Positions 1-8,000 of a stretch of DNA of 11,647 nucleotides are shown piece by piece. The stretch is from Saprospiraceae bacterium (lineage in GTDB: Bacteria; Bacteroidota; Bacteroidia; Bacteroidales; JAIPBB01), in the NCBI GenBank assembly GCA_021739805.1, contig JAIPBB010000165.1, positions 1 to 11,647 on the forward strand. Reading direction: 5' to 3'. Numbering within the stretch: the stretch's first letter is position 1; each line of letters begins with the position of its first letter. A program made the position numbers and the translations under genes. The notes under the pieces were generated by a model. It saw only the letters and a list, made by a program, of their open reading frames with translations. It was not told the origin of the DNA and searched no databases.

Positions 1-42
1 CATGCCCAACAACGCTTTTTTTTGACTGTTTTTCCATACTAA

Positions 43-76
43 AAAAGTTTTATGAAACCATTTTCATAAAACTTTT
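43..76 (-). terminator. Strong AT-rich hairpin, probable terminator of the leftmost operon
   Basis: Bases 43-57 and 62-76 are perfectly complementary (15-bp stem, 4-base loop). Read on the minus strand the stem is followed directly by a run of T, as in an intrinsic terminator, although the stem is AT-rich. It lies about 160 bases past the DUF4349 stop and just past the truncated gene copy, so it may end transcription of the 238-2246 gene group. It could instead be the end of a small repeat element, because AATAAGGTT, the motif of the right-hand repeats, occurs at 91-99 beside it. Confidence 0.5.
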
Positions 77-97
77 ACTTACCCTTAGGGAATAAGG

Positions 98-178
98 TTA
101 TTCAGTTGATTTTACCAACCATTTTTGAGTATTATACCCAATTAAACAAATCAATATAATTTTAAATACCTTTCTCAT
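98..178 (-). pseudogene. Truncated duplicate of the 5' end of the four-helix membrane protein gene
   Basis: A 26-codon reading frame starts with ATG at 178 and opens MRKVFKIILICLIG. The intact membrane gene at 1722-2246 opens MRKIFKIILICIIA. Bases 147-168 match 2215-2236 exactly over 22 bases. Similarity stops after about 14 codons; the frame then runs through unrelated sequence to a TAA at 98-100, beside the hairpin at 43-76. This is most simply a broken copy of the neighbouring gene, cut when the junction to the hairpin region formed. Translation of the 26-residue peptide is possible but no function is claimed. Confidence 0.55.
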
Positions 179-237
179 TTTTTGAAATGATAATGTTTAT
201 TATTTAGTTGCCAGTGAAAACATCATTAATTTAATTA

Positions 238-1176
238 TTATTTCTCATTTAACTTTTTAATAATTCCTGAAAGAACTTTAAGCTTATCAACAATCAATAA
301 TATGAAGAAAGCGGAAAATGTTGAAAGAGTAACAATTAGAAGAAATATAAAGTAATACTGAACAGTCCATTCAAAAGCGACTTTTATCCTGTGTATTGTG
401 CTAATTGGAATAGGTTTGCTTCCTTCAACCAAGGAGTATTTTATGGTGCAAAATTCATTTTCTTCATCGAAATCACCTAACAATACTCCAAGTCTTTGCA
501 AATCGGATTCAATTTCAAGAATTCTGTTTTGAAGATTAATAAATTCATCAATTTGTCCTTTTTGTTCCTGTAATTCAATTAGTGATTTGCGAATTTTTTC
601 TAAGGAAAGCTTTTTTGCATTTAGATTTTTAAATTCATTTGTTTTATCAACTTTAGTTACTTCTGAAGAACTCAGCCTACCGATTTTCCTAATGAAATCA
701 TATAGCGTATCGAATTTATCCGGTTGAACACCAATTGAAAGATGCCATCTTCTGTTGCCTTTATTTCCTGAAATTTTTTCAAATTGAATAATCGCATTGA
801 AATCCTTTATTTTGTTTTCAAGTTTTGTTTTGTCATCAGCATAATTATCAGTCTTAGATTTTATTGTAGCTGTTTTTTCATATTTTTGATTAATATCTAT
901 TTCACTGGAACTTTCAGCTTTTGGACTTCGTGTCTCAAAATCCCCATCCTTATAATTTGCTTTTGAATCATAACCTTTTTTATCCATTGAGTAATTATCA
1001 CTGGCATAGTTACGTTTCGTCATGCCATCTTCAAAGAAATCGCTTACATAACTATCTTCTCGAATACTACTCGTACTTGTGTATCCATAAATAAAACGAA
1101 ATACAAATAGTACTACAAAACCACATAAAATGATTATTGCAATTTTCCAAATTTTTCCTTTAAATGAAATTTTCAT
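238..1176 (-). CDS. DUF4349 domain membrane protein
   Basis: The 312-residue protein has an N-terminal membrane segment (about 10-30), a polar, probably disordered stretch (about 33-105), a DUF4349 region (about 105-255) and a second membrane helix (about 268-298). Inside DUF4349, the segment around VQPDKFDTLYDFIRKIGRLS matches the family's 'VPxDKFDxLLxxLxxLG' core. It is followed by a long heptad-like coiled coil (about 180-230) and a short strand ending in the ST-I-Y pattern before the last helix, the usual family order. Known family members are inner-membrane or lipoprotein-type envelope proteins of undefined function; no clear lipobox cysteine is visible here. The ATG at 1176 is 5 bases after the GNAT stop at 1182, so the two are probably co-transcribed. 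Family assignment is firm; role is unknown. Confidence 0.85.
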   Translation of the reverse strand: MKISFKGKIWKIAIIILCGFVVLFVFRFIYGYTSTSSIREDSYVSDFFEDGMTKRNYASDNYSMDKKGYDSKANYKDGDFETRSPKAESSSEIDINQKYEKTATIKSKTDNYADDKTKLENKIKDFNAIIQFEKISGNKGNRRWHLSIGVQPDKFDTLYDFIRKIGRLSSSEVTKVDKTNEFKNLNAKKLSLEKIRKSLIELQEQKGQIDEFINLQNRILEIESDLQRLGVLLGDFDEENEFCTIKYSLVEGSKPIPISTIHRIKVAFEWTVQYYFIFLLIVTLSTFSAFFILLIVDKLKVLSGIIKKLNEK

Positions 1177-1181
1177 ATGTC

Positions 1182-1721
1182 TTATTTTTTTAGTTTATAT
1201 ATTTCTTCAAATCTCTTTTTACTCATTTTCCAAAAGAACACTTTTTGATAATAGTTTATCCATCCCGGCACACATTCAGATTCTTTAACAAACTCAAATC
1301 CTACTTTTTCTAAAGTTTTATGTGGAGCAGGATTTAAGTGGTAAGCATAACAGTGTAATTCTTTCAGTTCAAAAGTATTAAAATAATATGGAATTGAAGC
1401 TTTTATTAATTCGCTTCCGATTCCTTTTCGTCTTATTTCAGGTTTCCACAAATGAAGGTGCATAAAAGCACTTTCACCATATTGAATTTTATTAATATTT
1501 GAATGACCAACTGCTTTTCCATCAATTAGCCAAAGAAGATAATAAAGCTCTCTTTCCTTAATTTCTCTATTAAAATCAGCTTCAATAAGTTGAATCCATT
1601 CTTCTCTTTTAGGAAGTTTATTGTAATCAACTCCCATTCCTGCCATATATTCTGGCGTAGAATTTAAGAAATAATCAACGACAAGTTCAATTTCTGATAT
1701 TTTTAGTTCTCTGACTTCCAT
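1182..1721 (-). CDS. GNAT family N-acetyltransferase
   Basis: The 179-residue protein has the GNAT fold signature. Motif A is at about 88-105, with R-R-K-G-I-G (97-102) as the acetyl-CoA pyrophosphate-binding R/Q-x-x-G-x-G/A loop. Motif B follows at 129-146 (N-P-A-P-H-K...L-E-K-V-G-F), the segment that usually ends GNAT domains. It should transfer an acetyl group from acetyl-CoA to an amine; the substrate cannot be read from sequence. The N-terminal half (W42, E53-R57) is less conserved and probably sets specificity. Its ATG at 1721 directly abuts the stop of the four-helix membrane gene (1722), and its stop is 5 bases before the DUF4349 start. This arrangement implies one transcript and perhaps translational coupling. 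Confidence 0.88.
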   Translation of the reverse strand: MEVRELKISEIELVVDYFLNSTPEYMAGMGVDYNKLPKREEWIQLIEADFNREIKERELYYLLWLIDGKAVGHSNINKIQYGESAFMHLHLWKPEIRRKGIGSELIKASIPYYFNTFELKELHCYAYHLNPAPHKTLEKVGFEFVKESECVPGWINYYQKVFFWKMSKKRFEEIYKLKK

Positions 1722-2246
1722 TTAGTGCAATTCTTTTAATTTAGTTTTTTGCTTTTTCTTTAGTATAAGTAAATAAATTTCATCAATTATAATTAAGATT
1801 CCTGCAAATGTTATTGCAAAACAAACTAAAAAAATCGGCAATGCTTCCGGATCATTTTTATTCTCTGTGTAAAAAGAATCGTATATAAGAACAATTCCGA
1901 CAAAGGATGTTATAAGTCCGAAAATAATGTTACTTATCCATAGAAATTTATTAATGTTAGGGAAATCCCTATTAGCGTTTATTTCATTTGCCATTGAATA
2001 ATCTAAAAGACTATCGTCAATATCGTTTTGCCAGTTTTTAATTTTTATTGTTTTGATATTAAAAATCATGCTTGGAATAAAAAGCAAAAATAAAGAGATT
2101 GGTATTAATAAAATTTCATCGAAATAATAACCTCTGGTTGAAAAACTATCAATAAAATCCTTGATTTCTTCGTAAAGACCATAGCCACAAAATATCCCAA
2201 AAGCTGCAATTATGCAAATCAATATAATTTTAAATATTTTCCTCAT
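1722..2246 (-). CDS. Four-helix membrane protein of unknown function
   Basis: The family of this 174-residue protein is not recognised. Four hydrophobic segments are clear: about 4-24, 41-63, 102-125 and 135-162. An acidic loop lies between helices 1 and 2 and a soluble loop of about 38 residues between helices 2 and 3. The C-terminal tail is lysine-rich (KKKQKTKLKELH), which by the positive-inside rule puts it in the cytoplasm. It directly abuts the GNAT gene and is followed by DUF4349, so the three probably form one operon. The first 14 codons are duplicated in the fragment at 98-178, so this gene family has been copied locally. The start at 2246 is supported because the duplicate keeps the same ATG and following codons. 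Confidence 0.7.
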   Translation of the reverse strand: MRKIFKIILICIIAAFGIFCGYGLYEEIKDFIDSFSTRGYYFDEILLIPISLFLLFIPSMIFNIKTIKIKNWQNDIDDSLLDYSMANEINANRDFPNINKFLWISNIIFGLITSFVGIVLIYDSFYTENKNDPEALPIFLVCFAITFAGILIIIDEIYLLILKKKQKTKLKELH

Positions 2247-2283
2247 CTTATAATTTTCAGAAATTATCTTTTTTATTTTATTA

Positions 2284-2964
2284 TTACAATTTTTTATACA
2301 ACCCCACTTCGAAAAAGAACCTTATTGCTTTTGGTTTAAAATCAACATAATAATGTTGAATTTCCTGTGTTAATCCAATTTGTGTTGTGAATTGAGGAAA
2401 AATGTAAAATCCATTTGCTATTTCTTTTTCAAAACTTATTGTTCCAACAAAAGCTATACTACCATTTAAACTCAGTTTTATTGAATCCTCATTAAAAGAA
2501 GTAGTGTAACTTCCGACATTCATCCCCCAGTATTGCTTGCTTCCTTCAATTTTTTCATTTATTAATGTTTCTTTTACGACTCCAAAACTAATACAAGTAT
2601 TGTTTTTAATTTTTATATTAATGGGATAAAAACCAACTCCAAAGCTGTTTTTTTTGTAGTTCACTGATAGATTTGCACCACCTCCTATGCCACTGTTTTC
2701 CTCTGTAATTTCTCCATTATACTGGCTAAATCTAAACGTAAACTTGATGGGTAAACGAACTAATTTTATATCATCAAAGCAAAGTCCTGCTGAGAAACCA
2801 AGCCCGGGATTGTAGTTTGTATTGTAATGATGATTATTATTTTCCAATTGCAAAGTATAATTGTTGTTTAAATTACTACCTGCAAAAGCACCTATTTTTT
2901 GAGCATTTAAATTATTTATCAATAATATGCTTAACAGAATTAATAAAGTATGTTTCATTGACAT
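2284..2964 (-). CDS. Small outer-membrane beta-barrel protein
   Basis: The 226-residue protein starts with a clear signal peptide (about 1-21: K4, hydrophobic LLILLSILLI core, then NNLNAQ at the likely cleavage site). The mature part is a series of alternating polar/hydrophobic strands with short Asn/Gly-rich turns, typical of the PorT-like and 'outer membrane beta-barrel' families of Bacteroidota. It should reach the periplasm by Sec and insert in the outer membrane; ligand and function are unknown. The start could be M1 (2964) or M3 (2958); both keep the signal peptide. Its stop is 37 bases from the membrane gene start at 2246. Upstream, the palindromic element at 2980-3130 begins only 15 bases from the ATG, so any promoter lies inside or beyond that element. 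Confidence 0.75.
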   Translation of the reverse strand: MSMKHTLLILLSILLINNLNAQKIGAFAGSNLNNNYTLQLENNNHHYNTNYNPGLGFSAGLCFDDIKLVRLPIKFTFRFSQYNGEITEENSGIGGGANLSVNYKKNSFGVGFYPINIKIKNNTCISFGVVKETLINEKIEGSKQYWGMNVGSYTTSFNEDSIKLSLNGSIAFVGTISFEKEIANGFYIFPQFTTQIGLTQEIQHYYVDFKPKAIRFFFEVGLYKKL

Positions 2965-2979
2965 TTATTTAAGTTTTGC

Positions 2980-3130
2980 AATTAGTGTCTGCAAGAAAAC
3001 CCAACATATTTTGATTTTCAGCGAGTTTTCCCCCTTGCTAAAGGGTGAACTCACTGAAAATCAGACCACCCTTTAGGGACGGGGAAAGGCTGATTTTCAA
3101 TTTTAGTTAGTTTTCTTGCAGACACTAATT
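2980..3130. mobile_element. 151-bp palindromic MITE-like element with 21-bp terminal inverted repeats
   Basis: Bases 2980-3000 and 3110-3130 are perfect reverse complements (21 bp; core AGTGTCTGCAAGAAAAC). Two further pairs lie inside: 3013-3025 with 3050-3062 (12 of 13 pairs) and 3038-3047 with 3067-3076 (10 of 10, CTAAAGGGTG). No reading frame is present. Size, perfect ends and nested folds fit a miniature inverted-repeat element mobilised in trans, or a large intergenic palindrome. The outermost AATT on each side may be a 4-bp target duplication, but because AATT is its own complement this cannot be separated from the repeat. The element occupies nearly all of the gap between the DUF2007-like stop (3146) and the barrel gene ATG (2964). 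In RNA it would form a long hairpin able to stop or insulate transcription. Confidence 0.7.
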
Positions 3131-3145
3131 AGCGATAAAATTATT

Positions 3146-3808
3146 TTAATAATATTTCTGAGTTTTAAAGCTTATTATACAATAAACTATAAAAAAGAGA
3201 ATCCCAATTATTGTTATATATACACCATGTGCTCTTGCATCTTTATCATAAATAAAAATACGTTCACCTGTTGGCAATGTTTTCTTTCCACGCCATAATG
3301 ATAATCCGATAGCAATTCCAATTATCCCACCTAAAAATGCTGAAATATAACCAAATGTTGTCCAGATGGTTGAACCTTTATCTTTTTGCGTCAACTCATT
3401 ATGCCTTGTTTGTTTTAAAACATTCTCGAGTTTTTCATTTATTTCGATTCCTCTTTCTTTAAGGATTTTTTTTGCCAAACTATAATCAAGCTGACTCCAC
3501 TCATCTTTTCTATTTATTATCTCATATAATTCCTCATCAGTAAATGAAAATAAATAATGGTCTTTGTCAATTAACTCAACTGAACTTTCAAAATAGTTCT
3601 CAACTAATTTATCCACCTTCAAGAAATCATCCTGCTTAATCTTTAACCTTATTTCAGGACTTAAGAATTTCCCAACAATTACTGATGGTGCAACTTGAGT
3701 GTTGTCTTCAAGTACGAATTTAACATCATTCATTTTTAATACATCAAGAATTTCTTCCACTTCAACTTTGGTTGAGAATTTTTTATAGGTTAAATATGTG
3801 TTTTCCAT
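3146..3808 (-). CDS. DUF2007-like domain protein with two C-terminal membrane helices
   Basis: This 220-residue protein begins with a domain (about 5-73) resembling DUF2007 ('putative signal transducing protein'). Visible elements are an opening strand, a helix (EVEEILDVLKMNDVKFVLED), and the closing I-R-L-x-I-x-x-D-D-F-x-x-x-x-x-L pattern of that family. A helical, charged middle follows (about 80-145), then two membrane helices (about 149-171 and 195-214) joined by a loop containing GERIFIYDKDARAHG. DUF2007 function is not established. The ATG at 3808 lies 4 bases after the TAA of the RM-enzyme fossil at 3813-3915, so this gene once followed a restriction gene directly. The DUF2007 link is from pattern recognition and is moderate; the membrane topology is clear. 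Confidence 0.68.
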   Translation of the reverse strand: MENTYLTYKKFSTKVEVEEILDVLKMNDVKFVLEDNTQVAPSVIVGKFLSPEIRLKIKQDDFLKVDKLVENYFESSVELIDKDHYLFSFTDEELYEIINRKDEWSQLDYSLAKKILKERGIEINEKLENVLKQTRHNELTQKDKGSTIWTTFGYISAFLGGIIGIAIGLSLWRGKKTLPTGERIFIYDKDARAHGVYITIIGILFFIVYCIISFKTQKYY

Positions 3809-3812
3809 GATG

Positions 3813-3915
3813 TTATTTTGTTTCTATTTCAATCCTAATAATCTCTTTTATTATCCTATCAGATTCACTCAAAGCAACAATTGTTTTTGATTGTGTAAAT
3901 ATCTTCAAAGCTTAG
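3813..3915 (-). pseudogene. Fossil 3' end of a type ISP/IIG restriction-modification gene
   Basis: Read on the minus strand, this non-coding gap translates as LSFEDI, then after a one-base frame change TQSKTIVALSESDRIIKEI and RIEIETK, then TAA. The intact RM enzyme ends LEFDDILHYQKIIVALTETD, RLMKEIDGIEIE, stop. Over the last 25 aligned residues 15 are identical. One base is missing relative to the intact gene, so the frame is broken. Identity is too low for a fresh copy of the neighbour; this is the tail of a diverged relative. It starts directly after the RhuM stop (3917-3919) and ends 4 bases before the DUF2007-like ATG. Confidence 0.72.
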
Positions 3916-3916
3916 T

Positions 3917-4924
3917 TTATTTTTTATCAATTAACTTTTTAATGTCATTTTCTAATTCTTTAAAACTTTGCTCTTTTAATTTAGACTTTTCCTTAAGCTT
4001 AAATTTCTTAAACTCCATTGCTGATTTTTCTACTGCCTTTTCATGACTTATTTTCCCTGCATGAGTTAGTAATTCTCTTCCATTAAGTTTTAATATAACA
4101 TCAAGGCGTTCAATCCAATCGTTCATATACATTGGAGTATGCTGCTGTGCCATTGTTTCAGCAAAGGCGAGATATTGTTCAACAAGAAGTCCTAACAATT
4201 TTATTTCATCTTCATTCAAATAGTTTTTTGCAATACTAACATCTGTCTTATTTAAGGAAACAGAACTTTTCTTATCAAAGGATTGCATTCCAAGTAGGGG
4301 TAATGATGCATCAATTCTGTTGTAAACCAATTCGGCGGCAGTTTGTTTACTAATAGCCCAAAGTAATTTATTTTGCACTATTTTGAAAAACTCAATTGTT
4401 TTTTTATCTTTTGGATTATAGTCGATGCTGGTTGTGTAAATGTCTTTAATCTTTTGATAGAAAAATCTTTCGGATATCCTTATTTCACGAATTCGTTCCT
4501 GCAATTCATTGAAATAATTCATTGAATTTCCTGATTTAAAACGCTCGTCATTTAAAACAAAACCTTTGATAATATATTCTTTTAGTCGCTGTGTTGCCCA
4601 AATTCTAAATTGAGTGCCTTGTAGAGATTTTACACGATAGCCAACAGAGATTATAACATCGAGATTATAATATTCCAAATCCCTGTCAACTTCCCTATTT
4701 CCTTCAATTCGAACTGTTCGGAATTTCCGAACAGTTGAATCTTTTTCTAATTCCTTTTCTTGGTAAATATTTTTAACATGCTCACTAATGGTTGATTTTA
4801 CTTTTCCAAAAAGTTGTCCCATTTGTTCTTGTGTCAACCAAACAGTTTCATCTTCAAGCCGAACATCAATTTTAATGCTTCCTTCCTTGTTTTTATATAG
4901 TACTATTTCGCCATTGTTTTCCAT
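3917..4924 (-). CDS. rhuM: RhuM family protein
   Basis: The 335-residue protein carries the hallmarks of the RhuM (virulence_RhuM) family. These are an N-terminal region with V-W-L-T-Q-x-Q-M-x-x-L-F (about 28-39) and a helix-turn-helix-like S-T-I-S-x-H (44-49), followed by Y-Y-N-L-D-V-I-I-S-V-G-Y-R-V (85-98) and R-I-W-A-T-x-x-L-K-E-Y-I-I-K-G-F (107-122). The C-terminal third is helical and lysine-rich. The name comes from a Salmonella pathogenicity-island gene; the biochemical role is not established. The N-terminal motif suggests nucleic-acid binding. In many bacteria rhuM genes sit among type I restriction genes, which fits its place 126 bases downstream of the RM gene. Short RM 3'-end-like sequences flank it on both sides (4928-4966, 3813-3915). 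It may act with the RM system, but that is inferred from position. Confidence 0.88.
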   Translation of the reverse strand: MENNGEIVLYKNKEGSIKIDVRLEDETVWLTQEQMGQLFGKVKSTISEHVKNIYQEKELEKDSTVRKFRTVRIEGNREVDRDLEYYNLDVIISVGYRVKSLQGTQFRIWATQRLKEYIIKGFVLNDERFKSGNSMNYFNELQERIREIRISERFFYQKIKDIYTTSIDYNPKDKKTIEFFKIVQNKLLWAISKQTAAELVYNRIDASLPLLGMQSFDKKSSVSLNKTDVSIAKNYLNEDEIKLLGLLVEQYLAFAETMAQQHTPMYMNDWIERLDVILKLNGRELLTHAGKISHEKAVEKSAMEFKKFKLKEKSKLKEQSFKELENDIKKLIDKK

Positions 4925-4927
4925 AAT

Positions 4928-4966
4928 CTATTTTGATTCTATCTTAATTTTATCAATCTTTTTCAT
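4928..4966 (-). other. Possible second RM 3'-end remnant directly upstream of rhuM
   Basis: On the minus strand this reads MKKIDKIKIESK then TAG, 3 bases before the rhuM ATG. It lines up with the intact RM ending MKEIDGIEIE (7 of 10 residues) and with the fossil ending KEIIRIEIETK (27 of 36 bases over the last 12 codons including stop). The segment is short and A-rich, so chance similarity or a small leader peptide remain possible. Confidence 0.3.
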
Positions 4967-5015
4967 CTATTGCATCAAAATCTTTATAACCAATTTTTTT
5001 ATGATGCTTTTGTTT

Positions 5016-5036
5016 GATGACGCAGATTGCGACCTC
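5016..5036 (-). repeat. Degenerate small hairpin between the RM gene and rhuM
   Basis: GAGGTCGCA and TGCGTCATC (minus strand) pair at 7 of 9 positions around a 3-base loop, 15 bases past the RM stop codon. It may be a decayed copy of a small palindromic repeat of the kind seen inside the RM gene. No T run follows, so it is a weak terminator candidate. Confidence 0.3.
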
Positions 5037-5050
5037 AAAATATTATTTTA

Positions 5051-8000
5051 TCACTCAATTTCAATCCCATCAATCTCCTTCATCAACCTATCAGTTTCAG
5101 TGAGTGCGACTATTATCTTTTGATAATGCAAAATATCATCAAATTCCAGTTTGCGATTTTTGCGGTCTTTTAGCCATTTTTGGGCCGGTTGATATCCGCC
5201 AATATAAAAGTTCCAGGCTATTTCAGGAACATTATCAAAATACTGAGTTTCATTTATAAAAACTTTACCTAACTGATGGGTTAACCCATCAGTTACAAAA
5301 CGCAGTTTGCTCACTACATTATCCCCATCAATCGGATATTGAGTAATATATTGCTCTACAACCGGGCTTTCCAATAAATGAATTTGCCTGATTTCTCCGC
5401 CTAATTTCACTAATTGCCAAAAAGTTTCTTTGTCTTTTGGATATGGCACTCTTGGAAAATCTATTTTTAAAAACTCTTTATATTTCTCACGGTAAGTTGG
5501 AGAATGTAAAACTGCATAGATATAATCTAATATATCGATAGGAGCCATTTCGACAGGCTCAATGACCTCAGAATGGGACACTGAGCCACCGGACACTGAG
5601 CCTGTCGAAGTGCCTGGACTAGACTTCTCCGATACAAACTCCAACCCCAATTTCTCTGCTATTTGATTTATAATTTCTAAGTTTAGGTTGGGGGTTCTTT
5701 CGGTTGATTGACCAATGGTTTGTTGTTCGTTGGTTTCTGGGTAAATATATAGTGGGAATAATTTTCCTGCACCAAATAAACGAGCACTTGAAGTTATATT
5801 GCTATCACAAATTAATCTGCTTGAAAAAATATGATGAAACTCTTTATTTACTTGTCGTGGGACAATTAGATAAATATTTTTCTTATTAAAATGATTTGAA
5901 ATGTCCTTTGCAGGTCTGCTAATTATAGTTTTATCAAAATATATCTTTTTAATATCGAAAGGGCGATAGTGATAGTCTATAATAAATTCAGATGAAAATT
6001 CTTTTTTTGAAATACGTTTGATTAATGGATATCCAGTACTATCTTTAACATTAAATTCATCCTTGAATTTTGATTCATATTCTCCATTTAAAAGAATCCT
6101 AATTCTTTCTGACAGTTTATATGTACTATTATCAAGGAATAAAGAATCTCTATCTGTTGAAACACCTGAGTTATTTACTTGAAAGAGATTATCAATCTTA
6201 AAACCTTGTTTATATATTTCTTCAGATTCGAAATCCTTTGGAACAAAAAAGTAATGTGGTTTTTTAAATGCAAGTTTTGACCATTTTATTTCAAAAATGG
6301 TTGAGGCATTAAGAGTTTCATATTTGTGATTTCTTTTTCCTTGCAAATCAAAATGATAAACTTCGCCTAAGTCGGCTTTCTTTTTGTCGTTGGTTTTTAC
6401 AAAAATATTTATCGAAACACCTTGCATAATATCAAAAACATTTTTGTCGATAGAACCATCAGGACAAACTTCTTTTTTCTTTGCGTTGCCATGTAAATCC
6501 AATATGTAAATTTTATCAAAACTTTCTAATAAATTTTTTCTCATTTGGCGGTGTGTAATGCCGTCAATAAAACTATTATTAGAGATATAAGCCAAAACAC
6601 CACTTCCATTTTTATCAATATAATGTTGTCCGTACCTAAGGAACTTTATATAATCATCATCAAGATTTATTTTGCGTTCATTCAAATCCTTTTTGTAATC
6701 TGCAATAAGATTTTGAATCCATTCCCCTTTATTTGTACTACTTACAGAGTAGGGCGGATTTCCAATAACACACATAACAGGAGTATCACGTTTAATATGG
6801 TTTGCTTCATTTGCTTCGGTGCTTAACCAATTGGCAAAAAGTGTTCCTGTGTCGGGGTGGTGCTCTTCTAAACTATTGGTGAGATAAACTCTAAAACGTT
6901 GGTTCCCTGCCTTGCCGGCAGGCAGGTTTGTAGCTTTGTAGCCTGTTTCTTTTAAAAGTAAATCCAACTTTAAATGAGCCATTGCATAAGATGCCATCAA
7001 TAACTCAAAACCATTTAGGCGAGGCAATAAGTGGCTTTCTACATAATTGCTCCAAATGCCTTGTTGTCCTTCAAACTTTTTGTGAATATGCTTTACCACT
7101 TCGGCAAGGAAAGTTCCTGTTCCGGTGGCAGGGTCAAGAATTTGCACTTTGTGAACTTCCTGCTCTCCTTGTTTGTAGCCGGAGCTTGAGCGTTTATCGG
7201 CGGTTTGGGTGTCAATCGTAATTCTTGTTTTAGAAGTATCGGCCAATCCTTGTGGCAAATCAAATTCTGTTTTTAAAATGTCGTCAACAGCACGAACAAT
7301 GAAATTAACAACCGGTGCGGGAGTGTACCAAACGCCACGTGCTTTACGCAATTTCGGGTCGTATTCGCTTAGGAAGGTTTCGTAAAAATGGATAATCGGG
7401 TCTTCCATTTTTGTTGCCTTGCCATAATTTTTTAGAATTTCTTCAATATTGCAAGCCAAAAATACTTCTGCCAAACTATCAACTATCCATTTAATGCGGT
7501 CGTCAATATCGGGACCGGAAATATAGCCAAATAGCTTGCGTAAAAAGGGATTTGTTTTAGGAATAAGTTCGGCTGCTTCCTGCCTGCTAAAATCTTCTAA
7601 TGTTGTGTCGTGCAAACGAGCTGCAAACATTCCATAAGCAATGGTTTGGGCGTAAACATCGGCAAAACCTTTTGGCGTTATATCGTGAATCAGGACTTCC
7701 TTAAAAGCAATCATTTGCTCTTTTAAGGTGCTGTCTTCGCTGTTTTCTTCGTCGCTGGTTAATGATTTCTCAATAATTTCAGAAAGCAGTCGGGCTTTGC
7801 CGGCCATCATTTCTGCGAGTTTCTTTGGGCTTTTTATGGTTTGCCCAATATGAACACAAAAGTCATTTATTAGGTTTTCGAAGGATGCAAAATTTTCGGG
7901 CAATGCTTTTATGCCTTTGTCGGTGATTTCTCCAATTTCAACTTTTGTAATAAATTGCCCGTCAATATAAAGGTGAAAATGCAGATAATCAGTAAAAATC

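Noticed and set aside
4967..5050. ORF6N-like peptide (LRSQSASSN) in the RM-rhuM gap
   Set aside because: The match is under ten residues, the frame is short and the sequence coincides with a degenerate hairpin.
4788..5123. Plus-strand frame of 111 codons across the rhuM start and RM end
   Set aside because: It is antisense to two well-supported genes, and its hydrophobic composition comes from the complement of lysine-rich coding sequence.
6982..7221. Plus-strand frame of 79 codons opposite the RM gene
   Set aside because: It is antisense to the conserved methylase motif I region and has no independent support.
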